Shown piece by piece: positions 41,850 to 56,650 of a stretch of 64,000 nt of DNA. The DNA is from Streptomyces sp. P9-A2 (GTDB taxonomy: Bacteria; Actinomycetota; Actinomycetes; Streptomycetales; Streptomycetaceae). The translations under genes were made by a program, and so were the position numbers. The stretch lies in contig NZ_JAZIFX010000001.1 of the NCBI RefSeq assembly GCF_036634175.1, forward strand, positions 5,704,001 through 5,768,000, given 5' to 3'. The first letter of the stretch is position 1. Every line of letters starts with the position of its first letter. The notes beneath the pieces were generated by a model that did not search any database, had not been told where the DNA came from, and saw only the letters and a program-made list of their open reading frames with translations.

Positions 41850-42701
41850 TTACAGGTCTCCGATGACGTCGAGGATGAAGTCCCTCGATGCCCTCGGATT
41901 CAACGCCACCCGTTCGACCAAGTCCAGCCGCGCGCGGAAGTTGGCCAGATGGGTGGGGGAGTCGAAGAAGACGGCGCCTGTGGGGGAGTCCACCTGCACG
42001 GTGTCCAGGTGAGGGTTGGGCGCTGATGCGTACATCACTGTGTCCCCTGCCATGGGGAAGCCCTCTGCGGTGAAGGGGATCACGAGGAGCTGAACGTTGT
42101 CGCGTTCGCTTTCTTCGAGGAGGCGGCACAGTTGGGCTTTGGCGATCTGTCGTCCTCCGATCCGCATGCGCAGGGCCGCCTCATGGACGTAACCCGCGTA
42201 TGGCACCCCTGGGTTGTCCGCTACTGCTCGATGGCGGCCGAGTCGCTGGGCCACTCGCAATTCGACTTCCAAGCGGGGCAGCGCTGGAACGAACAGGTCG
42301 AAGAGAGATCGAGCATGATCCTCTGTCTGGAAGATCCCCGGGATGTGCGCGGTCTGAAGGGTTCTGAGGGCGGTGGCGTGGTGCTCCAGCTCCGCAACGT
42401 CGAGGAAGTCCGGTGGGATCTTCCCTCGGTACTCGTCCCACCAGCCTTTCGGCCGTCCGCCGGTCATTGAGGCCAACGCATCAATCAAATCAGGGTCGTT
42501 GCACTCGTAGATACTCGCAAGGCGCCGTAGTCGCTCATCGCTGATGCCGAACCGCCCTGACTCGATGTTCGAGATCATGGTGCGATCCACTCCGAGCCGC
42601 GTCGCGGCTACAGGTGCGGTCATGCCGGCGGCTTCGCGTAGTCGCCGTAGTTCGGCCCCGAACCGGCGTTGCCGGATGCTCGGGTGGTGCCGTGGTGCCA
42701 T
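41850..42701 (-). CDS. XRE-family regulator with DUF5753 (WhiJ-like)
   Basis: A 283-residue protein. Helix-turn-helix about 15-70 (LRRLREAAGMTAPVAATRLGVDRTMISNIESGR). DUF5753 follows with WWDEYRGKIPPDFLDVAELEHHA, IPGIFQTEDHARSLF, and the C-terminal VVYLDSPTG-like VFFDSPTHLANFRARLD. ATG 42701 with AGGAG. With the DUF397 gene and a divergent ATP-binding protein it makes the three-part module repeated many times in Streptomyces, linked to development (whiJ, abaA). Confidence 0.95.
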   Translation of the reverse strand: MAPRHHPSIRQRRFGAELRRLREAAGMTAPVAATRLGVDRTMISNIESGRFGISDERLRRLASIYECNDPDLIDALASMTGGRPKGWWDEYRGKIPPDFLDVAELEHHATALRTLQTAHIPGIFQTEDHARSLFDLFVPALPRLEVELRVAQRLGRHRAVADNPGVPYAGYVHEAALRMRIGGRQIAKAQLCRLLEESERDNVQLLVIPFTAEGFPMAGDTVMYASAPNPHLDTVQVDSPTGAVFFDSPTHLANFRARLDLVERVALNPRASRDFILDVIGDL

Positions 42702-43036
42702 GAACAACTCCTTGCTCGCGCGCACAGTTTGCCGAGAGTGACGTGCAGTGTCCATCGAAACCTAGTGCTAAAACCCGTTTTGGCGAATTTGGTAGCACGC
42801 GTTTTATTTTTCCCGCTAGCGTATGACCCACGCCACCCTTCCCGGTCCCTCCTCGGAGGAAGCGCACCCCCGCCTCAACTCCTGTCCGGGCCCGACGGGG
42901 CGAGGGGCGGGCGGCAGGCCACCGCCGCGAACCCGTGGGGGCGCGGCGTGGGCGGCACACGGCATCACCGCTCCAACCACTTCAACGAACCGAACCGTGA
43001 CTCGTCGCATCGCGCACACGCACAAGGAGGTGCCGC
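42702..43036. promoter_or_regulatory. 335-bp divergent region with AT-rich palindromic core
   Basis: At 42768-42801 an AT-rich patch carries GTGCTA ... TAGCAC as an interrupted inverted repeat around AAAACCCGTTTT, followed by TTTTATTTTT. In a 70% GC genome such a patch is a good candidate for the operator of the adjacent XRE protein and for the divergent promoters. No gene in 42830-43030. Confidence 0.6.
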
Positions 43037-43603
43037 GTGAAGAATGCGGAACCGGAACACGAGCAGACGCCCGAACCCGCAGGCCGGCAGGAATCCACGA
43101 TCCCCGGCCCGCCTCTCATCCCGTTCGCCGAACCCTGGGAGTACGAGCTGCACTTTCCCCGCGACGCACGCGGACCCGCCGTCGCCCGTACGACGCTCAA
43201 GGCGGTGCTCGGTGTGCACGGGCTGGGTGAGTTCATCGACCGGGCGGAACTGCTCACCTCGGAGCTGGCCACCAACGCCGTGCGCTACTCTCTCGGTCCC
43301 GCCACCGTGCGGCTGTGCTGGGCCAACCCCGTGCTACGCGTCAGTGTCACGGACACCTGCCCCGATTTCCCCGTGTCGTTGGTGCCGGGCGGGCCGGACG
43401 AGGAGCGGGGCCGGGGACTGCTGATTCTCGACCTGCTGGCCGACGACTGGGGCGGATGCGGGCTCGGGGAGGCGGTGTTCGGGGTGGGCGGCAAGAGCGT
43501 CTGGTTCGAGCTGGTACATGGCGGGGGCGATCCGCCGCCAGGAGGCTGTGCGGCAGGCGGCGCCGGGCCCCGGCCACCAGATCTGCCCGTGCTCGCCGCC
43601 TGA
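43037..43603 (+). CDS. RsbW-like ATP-binding protein of the WhiJ-type module
   Basis: A 188-residue HATPase_c_2 protein: FPRDARGPAVARTTLKAVL, N box LLTSELATNAVRYS, G box DEERGRGLLILDLLADDWG, and KSVWFEL. GTG 43037 with AAGGAGG. The N-terminal 30 and C-terminal 30 residues are disordered. Divergent from the XRE/DUF397 pair. The target could be a sigma factor or the XRE protein itself. Confidence 0.88.
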   Translation: MKNAEPEHEQTPEPAGRQESTIPGPPLIPFAEPWEYELHFPRDARGPAVARTTLKAVLGVHGLGEFIDRAELLTSELATNAVRYSLGPATVRLCWANPVLRVSVTDTCPDFPVSLVPGGPDEERGRGLLILDLLADDWGGCGLGEAVFGVGGKSVWFELVHGGGDPPPGGCAAGGAGPRPPDLPVLAA

Positions 43604-43686
43604 GAAAAGGGAAACCGTCCGTACGGTCCTCCGCCACAGGGAGTGGCGGAGGACCGAGGGCGAGAGGCCCGGCCTCCTCCGGTCCC

Positions 43687-44466
43687 TCACCGGCCGAAGA
43701 ACTCCGCCAGCACCGGGGCCAGGACGTCCGGTTCGACCATGTGGGTCTGGCCGGGCAGGGTGCGGCAGGTGCCCCGGGGGACGGCGTCCGCGATGGCCCG
43801 GGCGGCCTCGCGCATCCAGGCCGGGCTCGCGTCGCCCGCGATGGACAGCACCGGTACGGGGACCGACGCCAGCAGCTTCACCGGGACACCGCCGTCGCCC
43901 ATGACCGCGTCGTCGTACGCGAGGCTCGGCGCGATCGACTCCATCCCGGCCCACAGGGGGGACTGGCGGGCACCCTGGATCACCGCCTCGCTCAGCCCGG
44001 TGAGGTGGAGGAAGAGCTCCACCGCGTCTCCGCGGCGCCCCTCGCCCAGTGCCTCCGCCAGGCGCTCGGTGTACCGGGCGCGCTCCCTCAGGTCCTCCTC
44101 CGACGTCGCGTACGGCGTCTCGTACACGGCGACATGGCGCACCGGCAGACCGCTCGCCGCCGCGTGCAGCGCCAGCGCGCCACCCGAGGAGACGCCGTAC
44201 AGCGACGCCTGTCCGCCCACCGCCTCGATCAGCGCCGCCAGGTCCTCGATCTCGCGTTCCACCGCGTACGGCAGCCGGTCCCCGCTCGCCCCGCGGCCCC
44301 GGCGGTCGTACACGACGACCCGGAACCGCTCCGAGAGCGGGGCGGCCAGCGGTGCCACCGTGGCGCCCGTCGACATCGCGCCGCTGACGAGGACGACCAC
44401 GGAACCCCGCCCGGCGCTCTCGTGGGCGATGTGGGTGCCGTCACGCGAAACGATGTTCTTGTCCAT
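43687..44466 (-). CDS. Alpha/beta hydrolase
   Basis: A 259-residue hydrolase. The oxyanion-type segment is VLVSGAMSTG, the nucleophile elbow is YGVSSGGALAL (Ser about 93), Asp is in IAGDASP, and His is in GQTHMVEPDV. Substrate unknown; epoxide or ester hydrolysis is usual for the group. No signal peptide. Confidence 0.9.
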   Translation of the reverse strand: MDKNIVSRDGTHIAHESAGRGSVVVLVSGAMSTGATVAPLAAPLSERFRVVVYDRRGRGASGDRLPYAVEREIEDLAALIEAVGGQASLYGVSSGGALALHAAASGLPVRHVAVYETPYATSEEDLRERARYTERLAEALGEGRRGDAVELFLHLTGLSEAVIQGARQSPLWAGMESIAPSLAYDDAVMGDGGVPVKLLASVPVPVLSIAGDASPAWMREAARAIADAVPRGTCRTLPGQTHMVEPDVLAPVLAEFFGR

Positions 44467-44564
44467 GTCACCGCAGACTGCCGCACTGAGGCCCGATCGT
44501 CGGTGAGGCGGGCCGCGCGTCCGACAATCGCAACCCTTCTATCCGATCATCGGACTTCCGTGTC

Positions 44565-44888
44565 TCATAGGACCTCCACGTCGTAGAAGCACAGGTGGTC
44601 CTTGACGTCGACGACGTCCGGTTTCGGGTCCGGGTACGCCCAGGCGAGATCGGGCGCGTCCGGGCGCGACCAGTAGGACGCGGTGCCCTTGAAGGGGCAG
44701 TGGGTATGGGTCTCGGACGAGGTCAGCAGGTCGAGCCGTACGTCCTGGGGCGGGATGTAGTACCGCGCGGGCAAGCCCGTCTCGTGCAGCACCAGTGCCC
44801 GGTCGCTCTCGGCCAGGACCTCCCCGCCGTGCACCACGCGCACGTGCCGCTCGCTCCGTTCGACGGTGATGCGGTGTCCTCTGGTCAC
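44565..44888 (-). CDS. DUF427 domain protein
   Basis: A 107-residue single-domain protein: VRVVHGGEVLAESDRALVLHE, PARYYIPPQDV, HCPFKGTASYWS, and LAWAYPDPKPDVVDVKDHLCFY. These match DUF427 (small beta-tent fold). GTG 44888. Function unknown. Confidence 0.92.
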   Translation of the reverse strand: MTRGHRITVERSERHVRVVHGGEVLAESDRALVLHETGLPARYYIPPQDVRLDLLTSSETHTHCPFKGTASYWSRPDAPDLAWAYPDPKPDVVDVKDHLCFYDVEVL

Positions 44889-45025
44889 GGTCCACGCTCC
44901 TCGGTCAGCCGGGTCATGGGGGCGTCCGGGCCGGCGGGGCCGGCCGAACGCCGGCCGGTCCGAACGCCGAACAGTGCAGCGTCCGCGGAAGCCGTATTCT
45001 TCCCCTCCCCGCCGGACCGAGCCCG

Positions 45026-45031
45026 TACCCT
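45026..45031 (+). promoter_or_regulatory. -10 box of a leaderless promoter
   Basis: TACCCT ends 6 nt before GTG 45038, with no ribosome site. Confidence 0.5.
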
Positions 45032-45037
45032 GGGGCC

Positions 45038-45577
45038 GTGAACATCTGTGTTTTTCTCTCCGCCGCCGATCTGGACGAGCGGTACACGCGCCCCGCGCGG
45101 GAGTTCGCCGAGCTGCTCGGCAAGGGCGGCCACACCCTGGTGTGGGGCGGCTCCGACGTCGGCCTGATGAAGGTCGTCGCCGACGGGGTACAGGAGGCGG
45201 GCGGGCGGCTCCTCGGCGTCTCCGTGGAGTTCCTGGCGGCGAAGGCCCGCGTGGGCGCCGACGAGATGATCGTCGCCCGGGACCTGGCGGAGCGCAAGCG
45301 CCTGCTCCTCGAGAAGGCCGACGCCGTGGTCGTCATGGTGGGCGGTACCGGCACGCTCGACGAGGCCACCGAGATCCTCGAGCTGAAGAAGCACGGGCAC
45401 ACGGACAAGCCGGTGGTCCTGCTGAACAGCGCGGGCTTCTACGACGGCCTCAAGACCCAGTTCCGGCGGATGGAGGACGAGGGTTTCCTGCCCCGCGCCC
45501 TCACCGACCTGGTGTTCTTCGCCGAGGAGCCCGTCGGGGCACTGGCCTACCTGGAGGAGAGCCAGGGCATCGAGTGA
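45038..45577 (+). CDS. LOG-family protein (TIGR00730, Rossmann-fold nucleotide hydrolase-like)
   Basis: A 179-residue protein. The nucleotide-phosphate site VVMVGGTGTLDEATEIL corresponds to the GGxGTxxE motif of LOG phosphoribohydrolases, which release cytokinin-like bases from their monophosphates. In classical LOG it is preceded by P; here it is V. Also LVWGGSDVGLMKVVADG. Function in Streptomyces unproven. Confidence 0.9.
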   Translation: MNICVFLSAADLDERYTRPAREFAELLGKGGHTLVWGGSDVGLMKVVADGVQEAGGRLLGVSVEFLAAKARVGADEMIVARDLAERKRLLLEKADAVVVMVGGTGTLDEATEILELKKHGHTDKPVVLLNSAGFYDGLKTQFRRMEDEGFLPRALTDLVFFAEEPVGALAYLEESQGIE

Positions 45578-45653
45578 CCCGGCTCAGGTCCTTCCACTCA
45601 GGTCCTTCCAAGGGAGAACCCTGGCCAGGCCCTGACCATGCGGTGATGCGAGC

Positions 45654-46352
45654 ATGGCGGGCATGCCTACTCATGTGATCACCGGAGCCGGTTCCGGCAT
45701 CGGCGCGGCCGTCGCCCGCCGGCTGCACGCGCGCGGGGACGAACTCGTCCTGCACGCACGTTCGGCGGGGCGCGCGAAGGAACTGGCGGCCGAGTTCCCC
45801 GGCGCGCGGACCCTCGTCGGTGACCTGGCCGACCCCGACCGGCTCAGCTGGGCCCTCTCCCACCAGTCCCTCCCGGACCGGGTGGACTCCCTGCTGCACA
45901 TCGCCGGCGTCGTCGACCTCGGCGAGATCGGCGAGCTGACCCCGAAGACCTGGCGGCACCAGCTCGACGTCAACCTCGTCGCCCCCGCCGAACTCACCCG
46001 GCACTTCCTGCCCCAGCTGCGCGCGAGCCGCGGACACGTGGTCTTCGTCAACTCCGGTGCGGGCCTGAGCGCCCACGCCCAGTGGGGCGCCTACGCGGCC
46101 TCCAAGCACGGTCTGAAGGCCCTCGCCGACGCGCTGCGCGAGGAGGAGCACGGCAACGGCGTCCGGGTCACCTCGGTCTACCCCGGCCGCACCGCCAGCC
46201 CCATGCAGGCCAAGGTGCACCAGCAGGAGGGCAAGGACTACGACCCCGGCCGGTGGATCGACCCCGAGTCGGTCGCCACCACCCTCCTCACGGCCCTCGA
46301 CCTGCCCCGGGACGCGGAGGTCAACGACCTGACGGTGCGGCCGGGGCGCTGA
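45654..46352 (+). CDS. Short-chain dehydrogenase/reductase
   Basis: A 232-residue SDR: cofactor motif TGAGSGIG (about 11-18), LHIAGVV as the NAG-like motif, catalytic Ser in VNSGAG and YxxxK in YAASKHG. ATG 45654 or ATG 45663 (PTHVITG); the second gives the standard N terminus. Its last codons seed the 41-42 bp degenerate repeats that follow. Confidence 0.92.
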   Translation: MAGMPTHVITGAGSGIGAAVARRLHARGDELVLHARSAGRAKELAAEFPGARTLVGDLADPDRLSWALSHQSLPDRVDSLLHIAGVVDLGEIGELTPKTWRHQLDVNLVAPAELTRHFLPQLRASRGHVVFVNSGAGLSAHAQWGAYAASKHGLKALADALREEEHGNGVRVTSVYPGRTASPMQAKVHQQEGKDYDPGRWIDPESVATTLLTALDLPRDAEVNDLTVRPGR

Positions 46353-46555
46353 CCTCGCGGGCGTACGGCCTGACCGTGCGGGCGGGGCGCCGAACCCGCA
46401 GGGGTACGGCCTGGCGGTTCGGGCGAGGCGTCAGGCCGCCGCGACGCCGGAACGCCGCGACGCCGGACGCCGACCTGACAGGCGTACGGGTTGACCGTGC
46501 GGGCGAGGCGCGGGGTCGCCGCGACGTCGACCTGCCGGGCGTGGGACCGACTGTG
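46326..46555 (+). repeat. Degenerate 41-42 bp repeats derived from the SDR gene 3' end
   Basis: The segment beginning at 46326 (end of the SDR gene, GACCTGACGGTGCGGCCG) recurs at about 46368 (GCCTGACCGTGCGGGCGG), 46409 (GCCTGGCGGTTCGGGCGA) and 46490 (GGTTGACCGTGCGGGCGA), each followed by GGGGTACG/GGCGTACG-type spacers. It fills the gap before the MetE-like gene. Confidence 0.7.
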
Positions 46556-46612
46556 CTGCTGGGCGCACGCCCCGCCGGCACGGCCGGGACACCGGCCTCC
46601 CCGCACGTTCCG

Positions 46613-46618
46613 TACGCT
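46613..46618 (+). promoter_or_regulatory. -10 box of a leaderless promoter
   Basis: TACGCT ends 6 nt before GTG 46625, with no ribosome site. Confidence 0.5.
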
Positions 46619-46624
46619 GCCCCA

Positions 46625-49878
<3,254 letters not shown>

Positions 49879-50171
49879 CCGGGGAACCGCAGGGCAACAG
49901 CCGAGCGACAGCGGGGGAAAGGTCACTCGATCGGCACGTACCAGATGGATACGGGTGGCCGGGGCGCATTCGGGCAACCGTCGGCGACCGGTGCCCCTGA
50001 AAGCCCTGCGCGGCCTACTGTTGGGAGGTGCGCCCGCCGTGCCCAGCTGCGGTCGGGGCATCTCTGTGTTCGTGGCGGCACCGTGGAAGGGCTTTCTATC
50101 ACGGAGTCGCCGGGGGTTGTCGGGCATCGAGCCGTGTGGGGTGGGCACCGCCGGCTGTGAGAGGGACGGGA
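49879..50171. other. 293-bp intergenic region before rmdB
   Basis: No gene seen. It probably holds the rmdB promoter. GAGAGGGACGGG just before ATG 50172 is the ribosome site. Confidence 0.5.
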
Positions 50172-52520
50172 ATGGAACCCACCGAGAGCGCCGCCCCGGG
50201 CTCACGGCTGCGCCGGGGCCTGCGCCGCATGGCGGCCGTACGGCGACGCGGACGTGGGACAGGACGGCCCGCGCAGCCCGCGGGCGCACCGGGACGCCCC
50301 GGGGCGCGCACCGCGGAGGCGCGTCCCCAGGGCGCACGTGGCACCGGACGGCAGAGCGCGGGGCAGCCGACGTCAGGGCGACCGGGAGCCGGGCGGAGTT
50401 CCGGAGCGCCCCCGCTCTCCACCGGACTGTCCTCGGACGGCCCGGGCCTGTCCGAAGCGCACACGGAACGGCACCTCCCCTGGCCCGCGCTGCCCACGGC
50501 GGTCGTCTCGGCGGCCGCGTTCGTGCTCGGCGCCGGTGTCCTGGGAGCGTTCACCGGCTCTCACGCGCTCTTCCCGTCCGGCCGCGTCGGCTGGTCCCTG
50601 GCCGTACTGACCGGAATCGTCGTCGGCCACCTGGTGATGCTGGGCCGCTCCCGCTGGTGGGGCGGCACCGGCTCGGGCGCCGCGGTCACCCTCGCCGTGC
50701 TGCTGCTCTACGGCTGGGTCCCGGCCGGCATGGTCAGCCTCACCGTGGTCGTGCTGGTCGGCGTGGCCCGGCGGGGCCGCTGGCGGCAGGGCGTCCTGCA
50801 CGGCGCGGTGGACCTGCTCGGCATCGGCGCCGGCGCGCTGGTGCTGGCCCTGTGCGGGACCGTACCGTCCGTCGAGTCCCCCTCGACCCCGGACAGTTGG
50901 GGGCTGCACACCGCCTTCGAGGTGGTGCTGGTCGCCGCCGCGTATCTCGCGGTCACCCGCACCCTCCAGTGGTACCTGCACGTCCCGCGGGGCGGACTGC
51001 CCACGGTCGCCCGCACCGCCCTGGTCAGACAGGGCCTGGTCGCGGTGGCGCTGCTCGGCATAGCGCCACTGATCTGCGTGGTCGCCGACGCCCGGCCGAT
51101 CGTGCTGCCGCTGTTCGCCATCCCGCTGATCGCGCTCGACTCCATGCTGTGGATGGCCAGGGCCCGCGCGGAGGAGCAGTTGCGCGATCCGCTGACCGGG
51201 CTGCCCAACCGCCAGTGGCTCCTCGAGCGCATCTGGACCGCGCTGGACGACGCCGAGCGCGCGGGCGCCCGCGCCACCCTCATGCTGATCGACCTCGACC
51301 GGTTCAGATCGGTCAACGACACGCTCGGCCACCTCGCCGGTGACCGGCTGCTGCTCCAGATCGCCGACCGGCTGAGGCTGGCCCTGCCGCGCGGGGCGGA
51401 GGCCGCGCGGCTCGGTGGCGACGAGTTCGCCGTCTTACTGCCGGTCGTCGACTCCACCACGTCCGCGACCCGGGTCGCCCGCGGCCTGGTCTCCGCCCTC
51501 AGCTCGCCCCTCGACCTCGACGGCCTCACCCTCGTGCTGGAGGCCAGCGCGGGCGTCGCCGTCTTCCCCGACCACGCCCTCGACGCGGAGGGCCTGCTGC
51601 GGCGCGCGGACGTGGCGATGTACCAGGCCAAGCGGGACCGTACGGGCGTCGAGGTCTACGAGTCCAAGCGGGACTCCAACACCCCCGACCGGCTGGGACT
51701 CCTGGGAGATCTGCGCCGGGCCCTGGACGCCCACGAGGTCCAGCTCCACTACCAGCCCAAGGTCCGCTTCGACGGACAGGTCGCGGGCCTGGAGGCCCTG
51801 GTCCGCTGGGTGCACCCGGAGCGCGGCAGGGTGCCGCCGGACGAGTTCATAGCGATCGCCGAGTCCTCCGGGCTGATGCCGCAGCTCACCGAGTACGTGC
51901 TGGAGACAGCGCTCGGCCAGGTCGCCGAGTGGCGTGCGCAGGGCCTGTTCGTGCCGGTCGCGGTCAACGTCTCCCCGCGCGACGTCCACATTCCCGGCTT
52001 CGCCGGCTCCGTCGCGGCCCGGCTGGCCCGGCACGGCGTCCCGGCGGGAGCCCTCCAGCTGGAGATCACCGAGCACGTCCTCCTGGAGGACCCGCAGCGC
52101 GCCGCCGACACCCTGAACGCCCTGACCGGGCACGGGGTGAAGATGTCCCTCGACGACTTCGGCACCGGCTACTCCTCCCTCGTGCACCTGCGGCGGCTGC
52201 CCGTCAGCGAGCTGAAGATCGACCGCTCGTTCGTGGCCCGACTGGCCGTCGACACCGAGGACGCCGAGATCGTGCGCTGCACCGTCGACCTCGCCCACTC
52301 GCTCGGACTGCTCGTCGTCGCCGAGGGCGTCGAGGACGACGAGACCTGGGAACGCCTGCGCGACCTCGGCTGCGACGCCGTCCAGGGCTGGCTGGTCGCG
52401 GCCGCGATGCCGCCCGACGAAGCCACGGCCTGGCTCCTCGCCCGCGGCTCCCGCGGCTGGCAGCGCCCGGCGGCCGTCCTCCCGGCAGCGGCCGCCGACG
52501 ACTCCGGCCACCCGGCCTGA
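50172..52520 (+). CDS. rmdB: Membrane GGDEF-EAL cyclic-di-GMP protein, RmdB-like
   Basis: A 782-residue protein: an Arg/Gly/Pro-rich cytosolic N terminus (1-95), about seven membrane helices (100-330), GGDEF domain with intact GGDEF at 415-419, and EAL domain with EAL at 541-543, ENVSPRD-like [18 protein letters not shown] and EGVE motifs. No RxxD inhibitory site is seen before GGDEF. From memory, the position beside ligA and gatCAB matches SCO5495 (RmdB), a phosphodiesterase that affects sporulation in S. coelicolor. Domain contents support c-di-GMP hydrolysis, while the intact GGDEF leaves synthesis possible. Confidence 0.9.
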   Translation: MEPTESAAPGSRLRRGLRRMAAVRRRGRGTGRPAQPAGAPGRPGARTAEARPQGARGTGRQSAGQPTSGRPGAGRSSGAPPLSTGLSSDGPGLSEAHTERHLPWPALPTAVVSAAAFVLGAGVLGAFTGSHALFPSGRVGWSLAVLTGIVVGHLVMLGRSRWWGGTGSGAAVTLAVLLLYGWVPAGMVSLTVVVLVGVARRGRWRQGVLHGAVDLLGIGAGALVLALCGTVPSVESPSTPDSWGLHTAFEVVLVAAAYLAVTRTLQWYLHVPRGGLPTVARTALVRQGLVAVALLGIAPLICVVADARPIVLPLFAIPLIALDSMLWMARARAEEQLRDPLTGLPNRQWLLERIWTALDDAERAGARATLMLIDLDRFRSVNDTLGHLAGDRLLLQIADRLRLALPRGAEAARLGGDEFAVLLPVVDSTTSATRVARGLVSALSSPLDLDGLTLVLEASAGVAVFPDHALDAEGLLRRADVAMYQAKRDRTGVEVYESKRDSNTPDRLGLLGDLRRALDAHEVQLHYQPKVRFDGQVAGLEALVRWVHPERGRVPPDEFIAIAESSGLMPQLTEYVLETALGQVAEWRAQGLFVPVAVNVSPRDVHIPGFAGSVAARLARHGVPAGALQLEITEHVLLEDPQRAADTLNALTGHGVKMSLDDFGTGYSSLVHLRRLPVSELKIDRSFVARLAVDTEDAEIVRCTVDLAHSLGLLVVAEGVEDDETWERLRDLGCDAVQGWLVAAAMPPDEATAWLLARGSRGWQRPAAVLPAAAADDSGHPA

Positions 52521-53050
52521 CACCGCCGCACCCCGTCACGGGGCCTCGCTCGTCGCGGGGCCGGCCCCTCCGTCACGGGGCCTCGCTCGTCATGGCGGAG
52601 GCTCGCCGACGACCCGAAGGCCGGCCGTCGCGGGGCCCGCGCAGGGACGGCCCCTCCTTTTCCACGCGGTATGTCCACGGCGGAAGGCCGCGGTACGACG
52701 CGGCTCGCCCGGCCTGCGACCGGCGGGTCCGAGGGCGGGCCGCGTCGCGTGGGACGGGCGGTGCCGGTCCAAGGGCCGGTCCGAGGGCCGGTTCGGGACC
52801 GGTCGCGGGAGGGCGATGCCGGTGGTGGGACAGGGCCCGTCCCGCGCCGGTTTCCCGGTGGCACCGGCGTTCCGGAGCAGGGTGGCGGCGCCGCTTTCGG
52901 GGGGCGCGGGGAAACCGTTTCACGGGTACGGGGCCGCGCCCCATAGGATTGGGGCCTGTCGTCACCTTCCCGCCTGCCGCGCCACGCCCGGCCCGGGACG
53001 CGACGACAGGTCCTAGCCCGAACCGCACACTCACCCCAGAGGAACGCTGC
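52521..53050. other. 530-bp intergenic region with direct repeats, hairpin and promoter for gatC
   Basis: Directly after rmdB a 21-bp repeat (CGTCACGGGGCCTCGCTCGT...) occurs at 52534-52554 and 52571-52591. GGGGCC/GGCCCC (52632-52654) followed by TCCTTTTCC is a likely terminator. The middle is low-complexity GGTCCRAGGGCCGGT repeats (52765-52800). TAGGAT at 52944-52949 is a good -10 for the gat operon. No gene. Confidence 0.6.
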
Positions 53051-53347
53051 ATGCCTGGCATTACGCGCGAGGAGGTCGCCCACCTCGCCCGGCTGGCGCG
53101 TCTGGAGCTGAAGCCCGAAGAGCTCGACCACTTCGCAGGCCAGCTCGACGACATCATCGGCGCGGTGGCCCGCGTCAGCGAGGTCGCCGACCAAGACGTA
53201 CCGCCGACCTCGCACCCGCTGCCGCTGACGAACGTCATGCGCCCGGACGAGGTCCGTCCCTCGCTCACCCCCGAGCAGGCGCTCTCCGGCGCCCCGGCCC
53301 AGGAGCAGCAGCGTTTCAAGGTGCCGCAGATCCTGGGGGAGGACTGA
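53051..53347 (+). CDS. gatC: Asp-tRNA(Asn)/Glu-tRNA(Gln) amidotransferase subunit C
   Basis: A 98-residue Gat[48 protein letters not shown], and a C-terminal VPQILGED. It wraps the A and B subunits and stabilises them. First gene of gatC-gatA-small protein-gatB. 5 nt separates it from gatA. Confidence 0.97.
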   Translation: MPGITREEVAHLARLARLELKPEELDHFAGQLDDIIGAVARVSEVADQDVPPTSHPLPLTNVMRPDEVRPSLTPEQALSGAPAQEQQRFKVPQILGED

Positions 53348-53352
53348 TCAGC

Positions 53353-54842
<1,490 letters not shown>

Positions 54843-54846
<4 letters not shown>

Positions 54847-55082
54847 GCGCACTGACCAAGGCCAAGGGCTTCAAGAAGTCCAGGTCCGGTACGTATCTGT
54901 CCATGGCCGCCACCGCCTTCGGCGCGCTCGGCGTCGCCAAGCGCGTCAAGAAGGCGCGGCACGAGAAGGACACCCTGGTCCTGATCGACGCCACTGTGTC
55001 CGCCGTAGCGATCGTCACGAGCCTCGCCATCCTGTACCGCGAGCTGAAGCGGCTGGGCGACGACGACGTCCTGCTGGGCTGA
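54843..55082 (+). CDS. Small membrane-associated protein inside the gat operon
   Basis: A 79-residue basic protein: [35 protein letters not shown] and one hydrophobic segment [24 protein letters not shown] 54843 overlaps the gatA stop (GTGA), and gatB follows after 15 nt, so it is cotranscribed and probably cotranslated with GatCAB. No known family function; a membrane anchor or RNA-binding role is speculative. Confidence 0.8.
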
Positions 55083-55097
55083 GAGGGAAGTTACACC

Positions 55098-56609
55098 GTG
55101 ACCACCACGACCGACCTGGTGTCGTACGAGGACGCACTCGCGTCGTACGACCCCGTCATGGGCCTCGAGGTCCATGTCGAACTCGGCACCAGGACCAAGA
55201 TGTTCTGCGGCTGCTCGACCACGCTCGGCGCCGACCCGAACACTCAGACCTGCCCCACCTGCCTCGGCATGCCGGGCGCGCTCCCGGTCGTCAATGCGAT
55301 CGGCATCGAGTCCGCCGTCAAGATCGGTCTCGCGCTGAACTGCGAGATCGCCGAGTGGTGCCGCTTCGCCCGGAAGAACTACTTCTATCCGGACATGCCG
55401 AAGAACTTCCAGACCTCCCAGTACGACGAGCCGATCGCCTTCAACGGCTACCTCGACGTGCAGCTGGAGGACGGCGAGACCTTCCGCGTGGACATCGAGC
55501 GCGCCCACATGGAGGAGGACACCGGCAAGTCGACGCACGTCGGCGGCGCCACCGGCCGTATCCACGGCGCGTCCCACTCCCTGCTCGACTACAACCGCGC
55601 CGGCATCCCGCTCATCGAGATCGTCACCAAGCCGATCGAGGGAGCGGGCGAGCGGGCCCCCGAGATCGCGCGCGCCTACGTGCGTGAACTGCGCGAGCTC
55701 ATCCGGGCGCTCGGCGTGTCCGAGGCCCGGATGGAGATGGGCCAGATGCGCTGCGACGTCAACCTGTCGCTGCGCCCGCACGGCCGGGAGAAGTTCGGCA
55801 CCCGCTCGGAGACGAAGAACGTCAACTCGCTGAGGTCCGTGGAACGCGCGGCCCGCTTCGAGATCCAGCGGCACGCCGCCGTGCTGAACGACGGCGGGAC
55901 GATCATCCAGGAGACCCGGCACTTCCACGAGGACACGGGGTCGACGACCTCCGGCCGCGTGAAGGAGGAGGCCGAGGACTACCGGTACTTCCCGGAGCCC
56001 GACCTGGTCCCCGTCGCCCCGTCCCGCGAGTGGGTCGAGGAACTGCGTGCCGGGCTGCCCGAGCTGCCGCTGGTGCGCCGCAACCGGCTCCGCGAGGAGT
56101 GGGGGATCTCCGGCACCGAGATGCAGTCGATCCTCAACGCCGGTGCGCTGGACCTGATCGTCGCCACGATCGACGCCGGCGCGGACGCGGCCTCCGCCCG
56201 CAAGCGGTGGATGGGCGAACTCGCCCGCAGCGCCAACGAGTCCGCCAAGGCGCTCGACGAGCTGGCGATCACACCGGAGCAGGTCGCCCGCGTCACCGCG
56301 CTGGTGGCCTCCGGCGACCTGAACGACAAGCTGGCCCGTCAGGTCATCGAGGGCGTCCTCGCGGGCGAGGGCACGCCGGACGAGGTGGTCGACAAGCGCG
56401 GCCTGAAGGTCGTCTCCGACGACGGCGCGCTCACCGCCGCCGTGGAGGAGGCCATCGCCGGCAACCCGGGCATCGCGGACAAGATCCGCGGTGGCAAGGT
56501 CGCGGCGGCCGGAGCGCTGGTCGGCGCGGTCATGAAGGCCACCCGCGGCCAGGCGGACGCGGCCCGCGTCAAGGAGCTGATCCTTCAGCAACTGGGTGTC
56601 GAGGGCTGA
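55098..56609 (+). CDS. gatB: Asp/Glu-tRNA amidotransferase subunit B
   Basis: A 503-residue tRNA-binding and kinase subunit. N-terminal motif [10 protein letters not shown] with Zn cysteines in MFCGCST and [12 protein letters not shown], then [40 protein letters not shown], and a C-terminal YqeY/GatB helical domain ending [12 protein letters not shown] 55098 with GAGAGGGAA site. Confidence 0.97.
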   Translation: MTTTTDLVSYEDALASYDPVMGLEVHVELGTRTKMFCGCSTTLGADPNTQTCPTCLGMPGALPVVNAIGIESAVKIGLALNCEIAEWCRFARKNYFYPDMPKNFQTSQYDEPIAFNGYLDVQLEDGETFRVDIERAHMEEDTGKSTHVGGATGRIHGASHSLLDYNRAGIPLIEIVTKPIEGAGERAPEIARAYVRELRELIRALGVSEARMEMGQMRCDVNLSLRPHGREKFGTRSETKNVNSLRSVERAARFEIQRHAAVLNDGGTIIQETRHFHEDTGSTTSGRVKEEAEDYRYFPEPDLVPVAPSREWVEELRAGLPELPLVRRNRLREEWGISGTEMQSILNAGALDLIVATIDAGADAASARKRWMGELARSANESAKALDELAITPEQVARVTALVASGDLNDKLARQVIEGVLAGEGTPDEVVDKRGLKVVSDDGALTAAVEEAIAGNPGIADKIRGGKVAAAGALVGAVMKATRGQADAARVKELILQQLGVEG

Positions 56610-56650
56610 TTCCGATTCCCGGGCGCCGCACAGCGGCACGGGAGAGCGAA

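Noticed and set aside
46372..46555. In-frame N-terminal extension of the MetE-like protein
   Set aside because: This is repeat sequence derived from the SDR gene end; GTG 46625 starts the conserved protein.
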